Below are positions 42,313 through 50,519 of a stretch of DNA of 64,000 bases, piece after piece. The notes under the pieces are model-generated. The model was given only the letters and a program-made list of their open reading frames with translations. It made no database searches and was not told the origin of the DNA. The translations under genes were made by a program, and so were the position numbers. Source of the stretch: an uncultured Lachnospiraceae bacterium (GTDB lineage Bacteria > Bacillota > Clostridia > Lachnospirales > Lachnospiraceae); assembly GCA_949840805.1 (NCBI GenBank), contig CATKXR010000003.1, forward strand, positions 1 through 64,000, in the 5' to 3' direction. The first letter of the stretch is position 1. Every line of letters begins with the position of its first letter.

Positions 42313-44061
42313 ATGGAGAATATTACAATTAAAATCAACGGCATAGAAGTAAGCGCTCCAAAAGGCTCCACCATACTGGAAGCAGCGCGGCTGGCCCATA
42401 TCGAGATCCCCACACTCTGCTTCTTAAAGGAGATCAACGAAATCGCCGCCTGCCGGATGTGTGTGGTGGAAGTGAAAGGCGCCAGAAGCCTGGTAGCTGC
42501 CTGCGTCTATCCTATCAATGAAAACATGGAAGTATGGACCAACACCCCCAAGGTGCTGGAATCCCGCAAAAAGACTCTTCAGCTTTTGTTGTCCAACCAC
42601 GACCGCAAGTGCTTATCCTGCGTCCGCAGCGGCAACTGTGAGCTGCAGCAGCTTGCCAAAGAGCTGGGTGTGGATGATGAAGGCAAGTATGACGGCGAGC
42701 GTACTCCGTCCTGCATTGACGACAGCGCCGCCCACATGATCCGCGACAACAGCAAGTGTATCCTGTGCCGCCGCTGTTCGGCTGTCTGTGAAAAAGTCCA
42801 GGGAATCGGAGTGATCGGCCCCAACGAGCGTGGCTTTGCCACCTTTATCGGCTCTCCCTTTGAGATGGGCTTAGGAGAGACCAGCTGTGTATCCTGCGGA
42901 CAGTGTATCGCTGTCTGCCCCACCGGCGCCCTCCAGGAAAAATCCCAGATTGATGAGGTTCTGGCAGCCATCGCCGATCCGGCCAAGCATGTGATCGTGC
43001 AGACCGCGCCGGCCGTCCGGGCAGGACTGGGAGAGGAATTCGGCTATCCTATCGGAACCAATGTGGAAGGAAAAATGGCCGCTGCCCTCCGGCGGATCGG
43101 CTTTGACAAGGTATTTGACACAGACTTCAGCGCTGACCTTACCATCATGGAGGAGGCTCACGAGTTCATCGACCGGGTTCAGAACGGCGGCGTTCTTCCC
43201 ATGATCACCTCCTGTTCCCCGGGATGGATCAAATACTGTGAACATTATTTCCCGGATATGACCGAGAATCTGTCAAGCTGTAAGTCACCTCAGCAGATGT
43301 TCGGCGCCATTGCCAAATCCTATTATGCCGAAAAAGCAGGACTTGATCCCAAGGATATTGTATCTGTGTCCATTATGCCCTGTACAGCAAAGAAATTTGA
43401 GGTACAGCGTCCGGATCAGGCAGCCAACGGCGTTCCGGATGTGGACATTTCCCTGACCACCCGCGAGCTTGCCCGCATGATCAAGCGTGTAGGCCTCCGG
43501 TTTACAGAACTTCCGGACGAGAAATTTGACGCTCCCCTGGGACTGGGTACGGGTGCGGCCGTGATCTTCGGCACCACCGGCGGTGTTATGGAGGCCGCCC
43601 TGCGCACGGCAGTGGAGACTCTGACCGGCAAGGAACTGGCCAGCTTAGACTTTACGGAAGTCCGCGGCATGGAAGGCATCAAGGAAGCAACCTACAATGT
43701 AGCCGGCATGGACGTGAAGGTTGCTGTGGCTTCCGGCCTGGGCAATGCCAGAAAGCTTTTGAATAAGGTAAAATCCGGTGAAGCTAATTATCACTTTATT
43801 GAGATTATGGGCTGTCCCGGCGGATGTATCAATGGCGGCGGCCAGCCCCAGCAGCCTGGCTATGTACGCAATACCGTGGATATCCGCGCCTTGCGGGCCA
43901 AGGTCCTCTATGATTCCGATAAGGACAACCCGATCCGCAAGTCCCATGAGAATCCGGCGATCATAGAGCTATATGATACATATCTTGGAAAGCCGGGAAG
44001 TTCCAAAGCTCACCATCTGCTGCACACGACATACGTGAAAAGAAAAATTAACGAGATCTAA
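42313..44061 (+). CDS. hndD: NAD-dependent [FeFe] hydrogenase catalytic subunit
   Basis: This 582-residue subunit has an N-terminal [2Fe-2S] ferredoxin domain (Cys36, 47, 50, 64), a His-Cys [4Fe-4S] motif (about 96-109), two [4Fe-4S] motifs (about 149-159 and 192-202), and the H-cluster domain. Visible H-cluster cysteines are Cys301, Cys357, Cys500 and Cys504. The L1 motif reads TSCSPGW, with Ser302 where Clostridium pasteurianum CpI has a cluster-ligating Cys. A short C-terminal small-subunit-like tail ends the protein. It is the last gene of the plus arm. Confidence 0.93.
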   Translation: MENITIKINGIEVSAPKGSTILEAARLAHIEIPTLCFLKEINEIAACRMCVVEVKGARSLVAACVYPINENMEVWTNTPKVLESRKKTLQLLLSNHDRKCLSCVRSGNCELQQLAKELGVDDEGKYDGERTPSCIDDSAAHMIRDNSKCILCRRCSAVCEKVQGIGVIGPNERGFATFIGSPFEMGLGETSCVSCGQCIAVCPTGALQEKSQIDEVLAAIADPAKHVIVQTAPAVRAGLGEEFGYPIGTNVEGKMAAALRRIGFDKVFDTDFSADLTIMEEAHEFIDRVQNGGVLPMITSCSPGWIKYCEHYFPDMTENLSSCKSPQQMFGAIAKSYYAEKAGLDPKDIVSVSIMPCTAKKFEVQRPDQAANGVPDVDISLTTRELARMIKRVGLRFTELPDEKFDAPLGLGTGAAVIFGTTGGVMEAALRTAVETLTGKELASLDFTEVRGMEGIKEATYNVAGMDVKVAVASGLGNARKLLNKVKSGEANYHFIEIMGCPGGCINGGGQPQQPGYVRNTVDIRALRAKVLYDSDKDNPIRKSHENPAIIELYDTYLGKPGSSKAHHLLHTTYVKRKINEI

Positions 44062-44084
44062 TTAGCCTTCTATTGTATCATAAT

Positions 44085-44120
44085 AATCCCTGCCAGGATA
44101 TTATCCCGGCAGGGATTTTT
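44085..44120 (+). terminator. Hydrogenase operon terminator
   Basis: A 10-bp stem (44085-44094 with 44108-44117) runs into TTTTT on the plus strand, shortly after hndD. Confidence 0.8.
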
Positions 44121-44164
44121 CACTTTTTCATATCTCCGGCAATCCGGCTGGTTTCTTCACGACT

Positions 44165-44881
44165 TTAATCCCACCAAAAATACCACACATCTGAACCAGC
44201 AAGTCCCGCTGCCAATTCAGACAATTTATAAGTCCGGGTTCCCTGGTCAACTCTGTCCATACAAAAAGCATAATGTTCCTTTGCCGCCTCTATACTATCC
44301 ACACCATTTAATCCCAGAGGGGCATAAAATTCCATCACGTCGCCGGCAAAAACAGCTGGAACCGCCTTATATTTTTCATACCAGTATTTGCATATGGCGA
44401 TCATATCCTCTGGCCCCGGGCATTCATTCCATCCCCCCATTGGCAAATATCCCACAATTTCCCATGGGTTTTTCACTGGAATTTCCAAAAGCAGGGTATC
44501 TTGTACCAATACTTCTTCGCGAAAAGAAACATATCCGCAAAAATGATGCAGCTCATCACCTTCTGTTTCTTCTCCTATATAATCCCTTAATTCATCTTCT
44601 TCGGTATATTCTTCGAACCGTTCTCTTAAAATGTCCTGGCCATTATCTCCGCATCCATCAATCACACTCTCCCTGTCATAGTCTCCCTGGACCGCATATT
44701 TAAGCCATTCCATTCCATACTCTTCTAATACAACAATAGCCGGATAAAAACCGCCTGCCTTGCCTGCCTGAAAAGCGGCCTTGTATGCCTGTTCTACTAT
44801 ATCAGGATCTGTCCCCTTTTCAAATACTGTGTACTTACAATGAAAACTGTCTATTATTTTTTTAAATGACTCATTCATCAT
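44165..44881 (-). CDS. DUF4253 domain protein
   Basis: This 238-residue protein ends in a clear DUF4253 domain (about 125-238): LPMGGWNECPGPEDMIAICKYWYEKY, VMEFYAP, HYAFCMDRVDQG and the terminal DVWYFWWD. The N-terminal half is helical and acidic and is not recognised. No function is established for the family; some members occur near toxin-immunity loci. Here it follows ackA by 46 bp and may be co-transcribed with tyrS-ackA. Confidence 0.8.
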   Translation of the reverse strand: MMNESFKKIIDSFHCKYTVFEKGTDPDIVEQAYKAAFQAGKAGGFYPAIVVLEEYGMEWLKYAVQGDYDRESVIDGCGDNGQDILRERFEEYTEEDELRDYIGEETEGDELHHFCGYVSFREEVLVQDTLLLEIPVKNPWEIVGYLPMGGWNECPGPEDMIAICKYWYEKYKAVPAVFAGDVMEFYAPLGLNGVDSIEAAKEHYAFCMDRVDQGTRTYKLSELAAGLAGSDVWYFWWD

Positions 44882-44927
44882 CTTTACCCTGCCCTTTCAG
44901 AAACTTCAAACCCTTCCTGATGCTGCT

Positions 44928-46136
44928 TTACACATCTTTATTTTTCCGTGCTACTGCAGCCGCTTCCCGCGCGATCTCCAATTCCTCGTTAGTCCGGACT
45001 ACCAGGACATTTACCCGGGAGGTTCCGTCCGATATTTTAAAAGCCTCCCCCTGTTCCCGGTTCATAACCTCATCAATCGTAATCCCCAAAAACTCCAGAT
45101 AATCGCAGATCTCCTGCCGGATATCGGAATCATTCTCCCCCACTCCGGCTGTAAACACGATATTATCCACTCCATTCATAGCCGCCGCATAGCTTCCAAC
45201 ATACTTTGCCACTTTATAAGCAAAAATTTCCCTCGCTAACGCTGCCTTTTCATTATATTTAATCTCCGCGTCCTTCAGTTCCCTGAAATCACTGGAAAAA
45301 TTTTTGGAAATTCCCAGTACGCCTGACTCCTGGTTGAGAATTGCCATAATCTGGGGGAAATCCAGATTTTCCTTTTTTGCCAGAAATTCCAGGGCTCCCG
45401 GGTCCACATCCCCGCAGCGGGTTCCCATTACAAGCCCCTCCAGAGGAGTGAATCCCATGGAATTGTCAATGACCTTGCCATATTTTACCGCACTGATACT
45501 GGCGCCGTTTCCCAAATGGCATACAATGGTTTTTACCTGTCTTGGATTCTGTCCCAGAAATTCGGCCGCTCTCTGGGACACATACTTATGGCTGATTCCG
45601 TGAAAACCATAACGCCGAATTTTATATTTCTCATAATACTGATAAGGAAGGCCATACAAAAATGCCTTTGGTTCCATGGTCTGATTAAAAGCCGTATCGA
45701 ACACCCCTACCATCAAGGTATCCGGCATCAGCCTGCGGCATGCATCCACTCCTACTAAATTGGCCGGATTATGCAAAGGAGCCAGATCGTTGCACTCGGT
45801 CATAGCCTGAATCACCTCATCGGTGATAACCACAGAGCCGGTAAATTTCTCTCCGCCATGAACCAGCCGATGACCGATTACATCAATCTCCTGAAAATCT
45901 TTAATCACCCCTTTTTCCGGATCTACCAACGTATCCAACAAAGTATGAACTGCCTGCGTGTGGTTTTCCATAACTGCAGGTTCTTTGACAGAAATACCGT
46001 TTCCTGTACGATACGTGAATACTCCGTCAATCCCGATCCGTTCACACAATCCTTTCGCCAGCACATGTTCGCTTTCCGAGTCGATCACCTGGAATTTTAA
46101 GGAGGAACTTCCACTGTTGATTACTAATATTTTCAT
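44928..46136 (-). CDS. ackA: Acetate kinase
   Basis: This 402-residue enzyme has the AckA signature VINSGSSSLKFQ, GHRLVHGGEKF, RRYGFHGISHKYV, HLGNGASISAVKYGKVIDNSMGFTPLEG and FTAGVGEN. It makes ATP and acetate from acetyl phosphate. No pta gene is adjacent. ATG at 46136 gives the standard start; an in-frame ATG at 46148 abuts its ribosome binding site. It follows tyrS by 18 bp, so the Tyr T-box may also affect it. Confidence 0.95.
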   Translation of the reverse strand: MKILVINSGSSSLKFQVIDSESEHVLAKGLCERIGIDGVFTYRTGNGISVKEPAVMENHTQAVHTLLDTLVDPEKGVIKDFQEIDVIGHRLVHGGEKFTGSVVITDEVIQAMTECNDLAPLHNPANLVGVDACRRLMPDTLMVGVFDTAFNQTMEPKAFLYGLPYQYYEKYKIRRYGFHGISHKYVSQRAAEFLGQNPRQVKTIVCHLGNGASISAVKYGKVIDNSMGFTPLEGLVMGTRCGDVDPGALEFLAKKENLDFPQIMAILNQESGVLGISKNFSSDFRELKDAEIKYNEKAALAREIFAYKVAKYVGSYAAAMNGVDNIVFTAGVGENDSDIRQEICDYLEFLGITIDEVMNREQGEAFKISDGTSRVNVLVVRTNEELEIAREAAAVARKNKDV

Positions 46137-46154
46137 GGTTTCATCCATCTTCCT

Positions 46155-47381
46155 TTATTCTATTGTCACCTTCATAAAATTCTTTTTCCCACGCTTTACC
46201 ATCATTCCATCCCCGGTAAAATCATCCTTGCCATAGGACGCCTTAATATCTTTTACCTGGCTTCCGTTTATGGAAACACCTCCCTGTTCCACATTTCTTC
46301 TGGCTTCCGAACGGGACGAGGCAAGGCCGGACTTCTGCAGAACTGCCAGAATATCAATCTTTCCGTCCGTAAAGTCCTCATCCTTCAGGCAATAAGACGG
46401 CATGTTCTCCAGGCTTCCCTGGCCGCTAAACAGAGCCCTGGCTGCTGTCTGGGCTTTTTGGGCTTCCTCTTCCCCATGAACCAGTTTGGTCAGTTCCCAG
46501 GCAAGAATCTCTTTAGCCGTGTTCAGTTGGCTCCCTTCCCATTTATCCATCTCGTCGATCTGCTCAATCGGCAGGAAAGTCAGCATCCTCAGGCATTTTA
46601 ATACATCCGCATCTGCCACATTTCTCCAATATTGATAAAAGTCATAGGGAGATGTCTTTTCCGGATCCAGCCAGACAGCGCCGGACTGGGTTTTTCCCAT
46701 CTTTTTGCCTTCAGAATTCAAAAGAAGCGTGATGGTCATGGCATGGGCATCCTTCCCTAATTTCCGGCGGATCAGCTCCGTACCTCCCAGCATATTGCTC
46801 CACTGGTCGTCACCGCCAAACTGCATATTGCAGCCATAATTCTGGAACAACATATAGAAATCGTAGCTCTGCATGATCATGTAGTTAAACTCCAAAAAGC
46901 TTAACCCCTTTTCCATCCGCTGTTTATAGCACTCGGCGCGGAGCATATTATTGACAGAAAAACATGCCCCTACCTCCCGCAAAAGCTCTATATAATTCAG
47001 CTTTAAAAGCCAGTCCGCATTATTGACCATCAGCGCTTTCCCTTCGGAAAAATCAATAAAACGGCTCATCTGCTTTTTAAAGCAGTCGCAGTTATGGGCA
47101 ATCGTTTCCTCTGTCATCATCTGACGCATATCTGACCTGCCAGAGGGATCTCCCACCATTCCGGTGCCTCCTCCAATCAACGCAATCGGCTTGTTTCCTG
47201 CCATCTGCAGCCGTTTCATCAGGCAAAGAGCCATAAAATGTCCTACATGCAGACTGTCTGCCGTCGGGTCAAAGCCGATATAAAAGGTTGCTTCTCCGGC
47301 ATTTACCATTTTCTTAATCTCTTCCTCATTCGTCACCTGGGCAATCAACCCCCGCGCCACCAGCTCCTCATAGCAATTCAT
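46155..47381 (-). CDS. tyrS: Tyrosyl-tRNA synthetase
   Basis: This 408-residue class I synthetase has the HIGH-type motif HVGHFMA, the KMSKS-type motif KKMGKTQSG, and a C-terminal S4-like anticodon domain ([18 protein letters not shown]). It charges tRNA-Tyr. Length is standard. A T-box riboswitch with a UAC specifier lies upstream on the same strand, giving control by uncharged tRNA-Tyr. Confidence 0.96.
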   Translation of the reverse strand: MNCYEELVARGLIAQVTNEEEIKKMVNAGEATFYIGFDPTADSLHVGHFMALCLMKRLQMAGNKPIALIGGGTGMVGDPSGRSDMRQMMTEETIAHNCDCFKKQMSRFIDFSEGKALMVNNADWLLKLNYIELLREVGACFSVNNMLRAECYKQRMEKGLSFLEFNYMIMQSYDFYMLFQNYGCNMQFGGDDQWSNMLGGTELIRRKLGKDAHAMTITLLLNSEGKKMGKTQSGAVWLDPEKTSPYDFYQYWRNVADADVLKCLRMLTFLPIEQIDEMDKWEGSQLNTAKEILAWELTKLVHGEEEAQKAQTAARALFSGQGSLENMPSYCLKDEDFTDGKIDILAVLQKSGLASSRSEARRNVEQGGVSINGSQVKDIKASYGKDDFTGDGMMVKRGKKNFMKVTIE

Positions 47382-47511
47382 AATCTTATCTCCTTTTCTG
47401 GCCTTTTGATTTTGATTCCTTTACCTGCCAAAACAGCTTGTCCTGCAAAACCTGCAAAAAATTTCTATAAATATTTTACTTTTGCGGCAGCCGTACCGGC
47501 ATCACATTTCT

Positions 47512-47816
47512 AAAACAAAAAACCTCATCCTTACTGTATCTCTACAAAAGGACGAGGCTGATTCCCGTGTTACCACCTTTTTTCACAGGCGGATTACGCC
47601 GCCTGCCTTAGCAGGCATCATGCTCTTGATGCCCTGGCACAATAACGGGTGCCGGTATACCGTCACAGCCTACTGAAAATCCTCCCTTTACAGAGATTCC
47701 TTCGTTCGGTGTGAAGCTCAAAGAGGTATTCACACTCCGTCCTCCACGCGCCTCTCATCTGCCGGCTGCTTTCTGTGTGGGGTTTCGGGATGCTACTTGT
47801 TCTTCTCATCGCTGCT
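47512..47816 (-). promoter_or_regulatory. T-box riboswitch (Tyr) of tyrS
   Basis: On the minus strand the leader contains the T-box core GGTGGTAACACGGG (47564-47577), and a terminator whose stem arms flank about 47524 and 47557 and end in TTTTTT near 47515. Upstream, a hairpin (47709-47715 with 47729-47735) exposes TAC at 47726-47728, the Tyr specifier. Uncharged tRNA-Tyr is expected to stabilise the antiterminator and allow tyrS transcription. The antiterminator pairing was not computed. Confidence 0.88.
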
Positions 47817-47912
47817 GTTTTTCAGTTAATGAGCATATTCTATCATGTTTTTCCCTGATCATCAATACTTTTATTGCAAAGAAATTTTCTTCTTTTTGTC
47901 CTCTTCTATCGT

Positions 47913-47920
47913 TATACTAT
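47913..47920. repeat. Left target-site duplication of palindromic element
   Basis: TATACTAT sits flush against the left terminal inverted repeat; ATACTAT (47914-47920) recurs at 48376-48382 flush with the right one. This is the pattern of a 7-bp target-site duplication. Confidence 0.65.
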
Positions 47921-48375
47921 ACCTTGTCGTGCAGAACTGTCTGTATATCAATATTGTTAAGTTATGGATTTTTCCAAAAGATCCGCAGGAGAAGAAGGAC
48001 AGAACGTTTTCAGACACGTTCTCACTCCGTTTTTCACGTAGCGGTACTAAGGCTGTAAAAGACACAGCCTAAGTGCCGACGTGAAAAGAGGGTCTTCAAA
48101 CGTTCTGTCCTTCTTCTCCTGCTACGTTACTGGCACACTTATATGGAAGGCGTTGCCCCCATAAAACAGCCGACAACGTAGCCTGTTCTGTTACCCGTAC
48201 CCCGGGAAACCCTCGAAGAACGTCGGCGCTTAATGAGCCGGGATGGTTTTTCCGGCGAATTTAGCGTCCGCTACGTTCTTCACGGAGCGGGAGCGCGTTT
48301 TCCGGGGTACGGGTAACAGGACAGGCGGACCTTTCGGAATCACTGTAAACAGCGTCAAGTTCTGCACGACAAGGT
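47921..48375. mobile_element. MITE-like palindrome-rich element, no ORF
   Basis: This 455-bp element has perfect 18-bp terminal inverted repeats (47921-47938 with 48358-48375; 21 bp if palindromic flanks are counted) beside 7-bp direct repeats. Inside are three more arms: a perfect 25-bp one (47985-48009 with 48098-48122) with inner stems; an 8-bp one (48121-48128 with 48175-48182) extended inward; and a 28-bp one (48182-48209 with 48298-48325) with inner stems. The arms abut each other, giving a multi-branched fold. No credible ORF is present. It resembles a non-autonomous transposable element, or a structured RNA gene that has moved. Confidence 0.72.
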
Positions 48376-48378
48376 ATA

Positions 48379-49188
48379 CTATTTCATCGCTTTTTTCACA
48401 TCTTTCTTAAACTGCTTCCAGGCATCCTCATTTTCTACATAATATTTGGGACAAGCCTTGCCGGAAACATCATGATGGCGGATCAAATCTTTAGAAGACA
48501 GCTCCAGCTCTTCACAAAGCCATGCAGTAAGTCGAACCAGGGAATCATAAGTCTCCTGACTGAATTCTCCGGTATCATCCGGATGACAGACTTCAATAGA
48601 TAAAGTATCAAAATTCCTTGGCGCTGCCGCATAAGTCACCTCAGAAACCGGTATGATCTGAAGTATTTCCCCATTTAATCCTACAATAAAATGACAGCCT
48701 CCCACCGTCCCTGGCTGCTGCGGATCCTGATCAGCCAGATTATCAAAATAGCTGCGGTTTGCTGCCGCCGAAGTTCCGGGATTCGCCACATAATGGATCA
48801 CAATATTATTGACCTGCTTTAATGTCACATCCGGCCGGGAAAACAAATTCTTGCGGATAAAGTTCTGCTCAATCCAGGAAGGGATCGCAACTTCTTTTAA
48901 ATTAACCGTGTATGGATGTTCATAGCCCCAAAGATAATATCCGCCTCCCACTCCTGCCGCCGCACCAATCGCAAATGCCAAAAAAGGAGCTGCTGCTTTT
49001 TTCAGAAAGGAAAAACCTTTCTTTTGCCTGCTTTTCCCCTGAAAACGACGGGGATTTTCCCCCAGACGCCGGATTTTCTGGTCTCCGCTATTGTTAGCAC
49101 GAGGCTGGATCTGTCGGATCTTGCTGTAATCTTTCTCGAAAATATCGTCCCCGGATGATTTGCCCATAGTGCTTTTTCGATCTTTCAT
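48379..49188 (-). CDS. Membrane-anchored N-acetylmuramoyl-L-alanine amidase (Amidase_2)
   Basis: This 269-residue protein has a basic cytoplasmic N terminus, one membrane span (about 62-82) and an Amidase_2/PGRP domain with zinc ligands in NIVIHYVAN, RHHDVSG and KACPKYY. It cleaves the MurNAc-L-Ala bond of peptidoglycan. ATG at 49188 has AAGGAG six bases upstream. Its stop codon (48379-48381) lies inside the right target duplication of the adjacent element, so the insertion left the coding sequence intact. Confidence 0.88.
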   Translation of the reverse strand: MKDRKSTMGKSSGDDIFEKDYSKIRQIQPRANNSGDQKIRRLGENPRRFQGKSRQKKGFSFLKKAAAPFLAFAIGAAAGVGGGYYLWGYEHPYTVNLKEVAIPSWIEQNFIRKNLFSRPDVTLKQVNNIVIHYVANPGTSAAANRSYFDNLADQDPQQPGTVGGCHFIVGLNGEILQIIPVSEVTYAAAPRNFDTLSIEVCHPDDTGEFSQETYDSLVRLTAWLCEELELSSKDLIRHHDVSGKACPKYYVENEDAWKQFKKDVKKAMK

Positions 49189-49522
49189 TATGTACTCCTT
49201 ATCGGTATCTGTATATCCTGTTACATCGTATTCATCATAGGTGTGTTTATTTCTTACTTACTATATCATATTCCGGTTTTGATTTCTATAGATCTGTCAA
49301 TTGTTTAATAAAGTTGAAAAGACTTTTTACTGACATTCTATCTGATCTCCACATCATATCCAAAAATTCCTTCCAGCCGGAATTTTTGTGAAAATTGCCC
49401 AATTAAACTTGCAGTAAAAGATCAAGTACGCTATAATCAGAAAGGAAAAGGATGAAAATCCCTATAATACATCCTCTAAACAAGAACAAAAACGGTCTGT
49501 CTCTTAGAAAGGAATGACAAAA
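49189..49522 (+). promoter_or_regulatory. Intergenic region with FAH hydrolase promoter
   Basis: No gene is visible. A good sigma-A promoter TTGCAG (49409-49414), 17-bp spacer, TATAAT (49432-49437) points to the FAH hydrolase gene. The left part should hold the divergent promoter of the amidase gene; no clear motif was picked. Confidence 0.65.
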
Positions 49523-50416
49523 ATGAAGTTAGTAACCTATCAAGCAGGACAAAAGATCGGCGTGGGAGTAATCAGCGCAGACGGAGAATGGGTATTTCCC
49601 ATCCGGTCTGTCGGGCCGGAATACCAGACCATGCTGGAAGTGATAAAGCAGATCAGTGAGTCGGAAAAACAGCTTCTGGAATACGCCTCCAGACAGGAAC
49701 CCTATTCTTACCGGGGCGCTGCACGGCTTCAGGAAGTAAAGCTGCTTGCGCCCGTCCCCGTCCCTGAACAGGATATCATCTGCCTGGGCATCAACTATAT
49801 GGACCATGCGGAGGAATCCGCCCGCTTCCGTAAAAAAGACTTTGACGGAAAACGTCCCCATGCAGTATACTTTTCAAAACGGGTCAATGAAGCCACTGCC
49901 GACGGAGGTGAGATTCCTGCTCATTCAGATCTGGTGGACAGCCTGGATTATGAGGCAGAGCTTGCCTTCATTATCAGCAAAGATGCGCGCAACGTAAGGC
50001 CGGACCAGGTTAAAGACTACATATTTGGCTATACGATTCTCAATGATGTCAGCGCCCGGAATGTACAGAACCGACATAATCAATGGTATTTCGGAAAGAG
50101 CCTGGAGGGCTTTTCGCCGATGGGTCCCTGTATTCTGACTGCCGATTCCGTGGCATACCCGCCTTATCTTGGAATTCGTTCCTATGTAAACGGAGAGCTT
50201 CGTCAGGACAGCAATACAAAAAAACTCATCTTTGATATTGACCATATTGTCAGTGAATTGTCGGGAGGGATGACATTAAAAGCCGGGACTATTATCTCTA
50301 CCGGCACACCTTCCGGAGTAGGCATGGGCTTCGATCCCCCCAGGTTTTTGAAGCCAGGTGATGAAGTGGTTTGCCAGATAGACGAGATCGGACAGCTAAG
50401 GAATATCGTAAAATAG
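49523..50416 (+). CDS. Fumarylacetoacetate hydrolase family protein
   Basis: This 297-residue FAH-fold enzyme has CLGINYMDHAEES, a metal-binding LDYEAELAFIIS (two Glu) and DVSARNVQNRHNQWYFGKSLEGFSPMGP. The end STGTPSGVGMGFDPPRFLKPGDEV is typical. Family members hydrolyse or decarboxylate acylpyruvates and related beta-keto acids, or hydrate 2-hydroxypentadienoates. ATG at 49523 is ten bases after AAAGGA; an earlier ATG is only one base away from that site. It is monocistronic, so the substrate is unknown. Confidence 0.88.
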   Translation: MKLVTYQAGQKIGVGVISADGEWVFPIRSVGPEYQTMLEVIKQISESEKQLLEYASRQEPYSYRGAARLQEVKLLAPVPVPEQDIICLGINYMDHAEESARFRKKDFDGKRPHAVYFSKRVNEATADGGEIPAHSDLVDSLDYEAELAFIISKDARNVRPDQVKDYIFGYTILNDVSARNVQNRHNQWYFGKSLEGFSPMGPCILTADSVAYPPYLGIRSYVNGELRQDSNTKKLIFDIDHIVSELSGGMTLKAGTIISTGTPSGVGMGFDPPRFLKPGDEVVCQIDEIGQLRNIVK

Positions 50417-50474
50417 ACCATTCAGAATTAATACAGCAATATACAATTTGGAATGTCGTTAAAAACTAAAAAAA

Positions 50475-50505
50475 GAACAGACAATCTGCTGTCTGTTCCT
50501 TTTTT
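50475..50505. terminator. Convergent terminator between FAH gene and asrC
   Basis: An 8-bp stem (50475-50482 with 50491-50498) is flanked by A-rich and T-rich tracts, so it is likely bidirectional. Confidence 0.8.
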
Positions 50506-50519
50506 GTTCCTGTTTTCGC

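Noticed and set aside
44165-44881. DUF4253 protein as part of a toxin-immunity system
   Set aside because: No polymorphic toxin, secretion or repeat immunity genes are nearby; its neighbours are ackA and tyrS.
47711-48058. Plus-strand frame of about 115 codons running from the T-box into the palindromic element
   Set aside because: It is antisense to the T-box, has no ribosome binding site, and its product looks random.
47921-48375. Group II intron or a known large ncRNA (OLE, ROOL, GOLLD)
   Set aside because: No reverse-transcriptase frame and no recognisable domain V; terminal inverted repeats with a target duplication fit a transposable element better. A covariance-model search would settle it.
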